A stretch of 15,945 nt of DNA from an uncultured Bacteroidota bacterium (GTDB taxonomy: Bacteria; Bacteroidota; Bacteroidia; Chitinophagales; Chitinophagaceae), in contig CAIWKU010000246.1 of NCBI GenBank assembly GCA_903913355.1, positions 1 to 15,945 on the forward strand. Direction: 5' to 3'. This document shows positions 13,272 to 15,945 of this stretch, in pieces. The number at the start of each line of letters is the position of its first letter. Position 1 is the stretch's first letter. A program made the translations under genes and the position numbers. Under the pieces are notes generated by a model. The model saw nothing but the letters and a program-made list of their open reading frames with translations. It did no database searches and was not told the DNA's origin.

Positions 13272-13652
13272 ATGACAAAAGCCAGTATTGCTTCCACAAA
13301 TTATCAGGTGCAATTAGAGAATGGAAGACATAAATTTTCAGCAGATGAACCAAAGGAATTAGGTGGAGCAGACACTGCTCCCGCACCTGATGAATTGCTG
13401 GAAGCATCACTGGCCAGTTGTACAGCAATTACTTTACGGATGTATGCAGATAGAAAGAGATGGATAGTTCCGGGTATTGAAGTAACAGTTTCATTGGAGA
13501 GAATAGAAGGGAAAACAGTATTTACCCGGCAGATTACTATCCATGGAGAGATTGCTGAAGATCAAAAGCAAAGACTTTTGCAAATAGCCAAAGCCTGCCC
13601 TGTGTCTAAAACATTATTGGGTGAGATAGAGATCAATAGTAATATTCAATAA
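13272..13652 (+). CDS. OsmC family peroxiredoxin-like protein
   Basis: A 126-aa protein. Two cysteines are placed as in OsmC/Ohr enzymes: C50 in LEASLASCTAITLRMYADRK and C109 in AKACPVSKTL, with E44 at the start of the helix. These enzymes reduce organic hydroperoxides through a C-C disulfide. The first conserved block, PKELGGADTAPAPDELL, matches the family's GGxxxAPxPxELL signature. Start ATG 13272 needs no change. It lies between the DoxX-like gene and the flavoprotein, supporting a peroxide or electrophile defence set. Confidence 0.9.
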   Translation: MTKASIASTNYQVQLENGRHKFSADEPKELGGADTAPAPDELLEASLASCTAITLRMYADRKRWIVPGIEVTVSLERIEGKTVFTRQITIHGEIAEDQKQRLLQIAKACPVSKTLLGEIEINSNIQ

Positions 13653-13685
13653 AGTTGATTGAACAGTAGGCAAAGTTTTTTGTTA

Positions 13686-13710
13686 TAGATAATGAAGTAG
13701 TCATAATCTA
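13686..13710. promoter_or_regulatory. Inverted repeat before the flavoprotein gene
   Basis: TAGATAATGA and TCATAATCTA pair at nine of ten positions around AGTAG. It lies 53 bp upstream of the preferred flavoprotein start. No T tract follows, so an operator or leader hairpin is more likely than a terminator. It does not resemble the TGTAT palindromes of marR. Confidence 0.4.
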
Positions 13711-13763
13711 AAAATTGGGTGATTGCTTTAGCAGGCAGATTGTTTTATCGTAAAATAGAGTAT

Positions 13764-14327
13764 ATGAATATCGAAATTATATCAGGCAGCCCCAGAAAGG
13801 ATAGTGTTTCCAACAGGGTTGCGCTGTTTTTAAAGAAATACCTGACAGAGAAAACTAGCCATACTGTAAATATTATTGATGTGCGTGAATGGAACCTTCC
13901 TTTGTTGCAGCATGTATTTATGAGTGTAGATAAGACCCCTGAAGCCTATAAACCCCTGGCAGAAAGAATGTTTGCTGCCGATGCGTATATTTTGGTAACA
14001 CCGGAATACAATGGCAGCTATTCGCCGGCCTTGCAAAACCTGCTGGATCATTTCCCCAAACAGGGACATAAAGCTTTTGGCATTGTAACCGCTTCGCCTG
14101 GTGCTATGGGCGGAATGCGGTCCAGCCAGCAATTGCTGCTGTTGATACCCGCTTTATTTGGTATAGCTTCTCCTTATATGCTGGTTACTCCCATGGTTGA
14201 TAAGAAATTTGATGCAGAGGGTAACCTGACGGACCCCTCTTTTGAAAAGAATATTGAGCAGTTTACCAATGAGTTTTTGTGGTTGGCAGAGTCGGTACAC
14301 CCGGAAATTGCCCCTGTATACAATTAA
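13764..14327 (+). CDS. NADPH-dependent FMN reductase-like flavoprotein
   Basis: A 187-aa flavodoxin-fold protein. It begins MNIEIISGSPRKDS, with the FMN phosphate-binding loop at residues 7-14 (SGSPRKDS), followed by N17. The second flavin loop is TPEYNGSYS (79-87), and ASPGAMGG completes the site. The frame opens 15 codons earlier at a GTG (13719), but the beta strand at M1 argues for ATG 13764. Relatives (ChrR, azoreductase, arsenate-linked ArsH types) reduce quinones, chromate or flavins with NAD(P)H. The gap of 111 bp to the OsmC-like gene and its own inverted repeat suggest it may have its own control. Confidence 0.9.
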   Translation: MNIEIISGSPRKDSVSNRVALFLKKYLTEKTSHTVNIIDVREWNLPLLQHVFMSVDKTPEAYKPLAERMFAADAYILVTPEYNGSYSPALQNLLDHFPKQGHKAFGIVTASPGAMGGMRSSQQLLLLIPALFGIASPYMLVTPMVDKKFDAEGNLTDPSFEKNIEQFTNEFLWLAESVHPEIAPVYN

Positions 14328-14330
14328 TCT

Positions 14331-14370
14331 AAGAAAATGTGGCGGAGTTGTAACTTCGCCACTTTCTTTT
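14331..14370 (+). terminator. Terminator after the flavoprotein gene
   Basis: GTGGCGGAGTT (14339-14349) pairs with AACTTCGCCAC (14352-14362) with one G-T wobble and a two-base loop. Outer AAGAAA and TTTCTTTT lengthen it and supply the T-rich tail. It separates the redox cluster from purF. Confidence 0.85.
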
Positions 14371-14380
14371 AATAACCATC

Positions 14381-15945
14381 ATGAGCGACGATATCAAACA
14401 CGAATGTGGCCTGGCCTTCATTCGATTGCGAAAACCTTTCTCTTATTACCTTCAGCAGCATGGAGCTGTAACCTATGGCCTGAATAAGCTATACCTGCTG
14501 ATGGAAAAACAGCATAACCGCGGACAGGATGGTGCCGGAATCGCAGCCGTAAAATTGAATACCGAACCCGGTAATCCTTTTTTACATAGAATGCGCAGCA
14601 ATGCACAGCAACCCATTGCCGATCTTTTCTTTAGAATCGGACAGGAAATAACTGAACTGGAGAAATACCAACCCGATATCAAATCACACCCCGGCTTAAT
14701 GAAAGGGCACCTGCCTTTTTTGGGGGAACTTTTATTAGGACATCTTCGCTACGGCACACAGGGAAAAAATAATGTAGAATTCTGTCACCCTTTTATCAAA
14801 AGAGACCTGATGCCGGGTAATAATATTGCCCTGGCAGGGAATTTTAACCTGGTGAATACGGATGAGCTATTTGATCTCATTAATATGAGTCCGGGTGAAT
14901 TTCAAAAGCAAAGTGATTTGGCTGCTATGTTAGAAGTGATTCATCATTTTCTGGTGAAAGAAGATCAACTACATCCGAATGCAGCAGATATTGGGACCGT
15001 ACTCAAAAAAGCCGCCCCCTTATTTGATGGAGGCTATACAGTAGGCGGGTTATTGGGTAATGGATTTAGTTTTGTTTTACGTGATGCACATGGTATTCGT
15101 CCCGCCTATTATTATATCAATGATGAAGTAATTGTTGCTGCCAGTGAAAGAGCCGCTATCAGGACTACCTTTAACGTGGGTGAAAATGAAGTGTTGGAAC
15201 TGATGCCAGGTATGGCATTAATTGTGGATGATCATGGCAATTACAAACTGGAAAAAATACTCGAACCCAAGGAAAGAAGGGCCTGTAGTTTTGAACGGAT
15301 TTATTTTTCTCGAGGCAGTGATGAAAAAATATACCGCGAAAGAATTGCACTAGGTCACCATTTAAGCAAAACAGTGCTGGAAAGCATTAGTTACGATCTG
15401 AAGAACACGATTTTCTCTTATATCCCTAATACCGCCGAAGTAGCTTTTTATGGATTGGTAAAAGGCATGGAAGAATACCTGAATAAAATCAAAGTAGAAA
15501 GGATCCTGAGTTGGGGGAATGATTTTACGCCCGAGAAACTGGAGGAAATGGTAAACCGGAAAATCCGCCAGGAAAAAATCGCTATCAAAGATGTAAAACT
15601 GCGCACGTTTATTACCGAAGATGCTAACCGGAATGAAATGGTTCAGCACGTGTATGATATCACCTACGGAACGGTCAAAAAAAATGAAGATACCCTGGTT
15701 GTGATTGATGATAGTATTGTAAGAGGCACTACGCTGAAAGAAAGTATTGTTAGAATGCTATCCAGACTGCAACCCAAAAAAATCATTGTGGTTTCCTCTG
15801 CCCCACAAATACGTTACCCCGATTGCTATGGTATTGATATGAGTAAACTGGGCGATTTTATTGCATTCCGTGCAGCTATCGCCTTGCTAAAAGAAAGAGA
15901 TATGGAATATATTCTCAAAGAAGCCCATGAAAAAATCACTGAACT
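14381..15945 (+). CDS. purF: Amidophosphoribosyltransferase, long form (cut by the right edge)
   Basis: The frame is open from ATG 14381 to the window edge, 521 codons without a stop. It catalyses the first step of purine synthesis, moving the glutamine amide to PRPP. The N-terminal class II glutaminase has its nucleophile at C9 (HECGLAF), preceded by eight residues that are probably removed. HNRGQDGAG (45-53), GHLRYGTQG (120-128) and AGNFN (152-156) are further glutaminase motifs. The phosphoribosyltransferase half has the PRPP loop VVIDDSIVRGTT with D443-D444. Insertions relative to the usual 470-aa enzyme (for example in the 75-115 region) mark the long Bacteroidota variant, about 610-630 aa in memory. 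The rest of the gene lies outside the window. Confidence 0.92.
   Translation, partial: MSDDIKHECGLAFIRLRKPFSYYLQQHGAVTYGLNKLYLLMEKQHNRGQDGAGIAAVKLNTEPGNPFLHRMRSNAQQPIADLFFRIGQEITELEKYQPDIKSHPGLMKGHLPFLGELLLGHLRYGTQGKNNVEFCHPFIKRDLMPGNNIALAGNFNLVNTDELFDLINMSPGEFQKQSDLAAMLEVIHHFLVKEDQLHPNAADIGTVLKKAAPLFDGGYTVGGLLGNGFSFVLRDAHGIRPAYYYINDEVIVAASERAAIRTTFNVGENEVLELMPGMALIVDDHGNYKLEKILEPKERRACSFERIYFSRGSDEKIYRERIALGHHLSKTVLESISYDLKNTIFSYIPNTAEVAFYGLVKGMEEYLNKIKVERILSWGNDFTPEKLEEMVNRKIRQEKIAIKDVKLRTFITEDANRNEMVQHVYDITYGTVKKNEDTLVVIDDSIVRGTTLKESIVRMLSRLQPKKIIVVSSAPQIRYPDCYGIDMSKLGDFIAFRAAIALLKERDMEYILKEAHEKITE

Overview
The window looks like chromosomal DNA of a member of the Bacteroidota, probably of the Chitinophagaceae type. 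This is inferred from TANNTTTG-type -7 boxes, the absence of Shine-Dalgarno sequences, the long PurF variant, a DUF3871-like mobile-element protein and the protein sequences in general. No database search was possible.

Layout. (1) Positions 1-2061 look like the end of an integrated element or an old island. Three co-directional minus-strand genes (a 114-aa protein of unknown function, a P-loop ATPase, and the start of a DUF3871-like protein) lie beyond about 590 bp of repeat-rich non-coding DNA. That stretch abuts the 3' end of a CAT-anticodon tRNA gene (2062-2135, minus), a classic integration site. (2) Positions 2137-3460 hold a HAD-family phosphatase and a small membrane protein resembling DUF4834. 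They are convergent and separated by a degenerate, inverted GGCTATTGGC-type repeat array. (3) Positions 3490-8434 hold the conserved rimP-nusA-infB operon. Its promoter is followed at once by a perfect 13-bp hairpin with a T tract that ends 4 nt before rimP, so it looks like a transcription attenuator ahead of the gene for NusA. (4) Positions 8578-9996 hold an exported SurA/PpiC-like peptidyl-prolyl isomerase, bounded by terminators on both sides. (5) Positions 10059-14327 hold a MarR-family regulator with a perfect 18-bp palindrome over its -7 box, then two pirins, a cytoplasmic YceI protein, a DoxX-like membrane protein, an OsmC-like peroxiredoxin and an NADPH-dependent FMN reductase-like flavoprotein. 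Together they suggest a redox or electrophile stress regulon. (6) After a terminator, positions 14381-15945 hold the first 521 codons of a long-form amidophosphoribosyltransferase (PurF), cut by the window end.

The observations most worth testing are the attenuator-like rimP leader, the paired palindromes of the MarR cluster, the predicted leaderless transcripts, the swapped T-loop residues (A54/T58) of the tRNA, and the tRNA-linked element junction with its tandem repeats.
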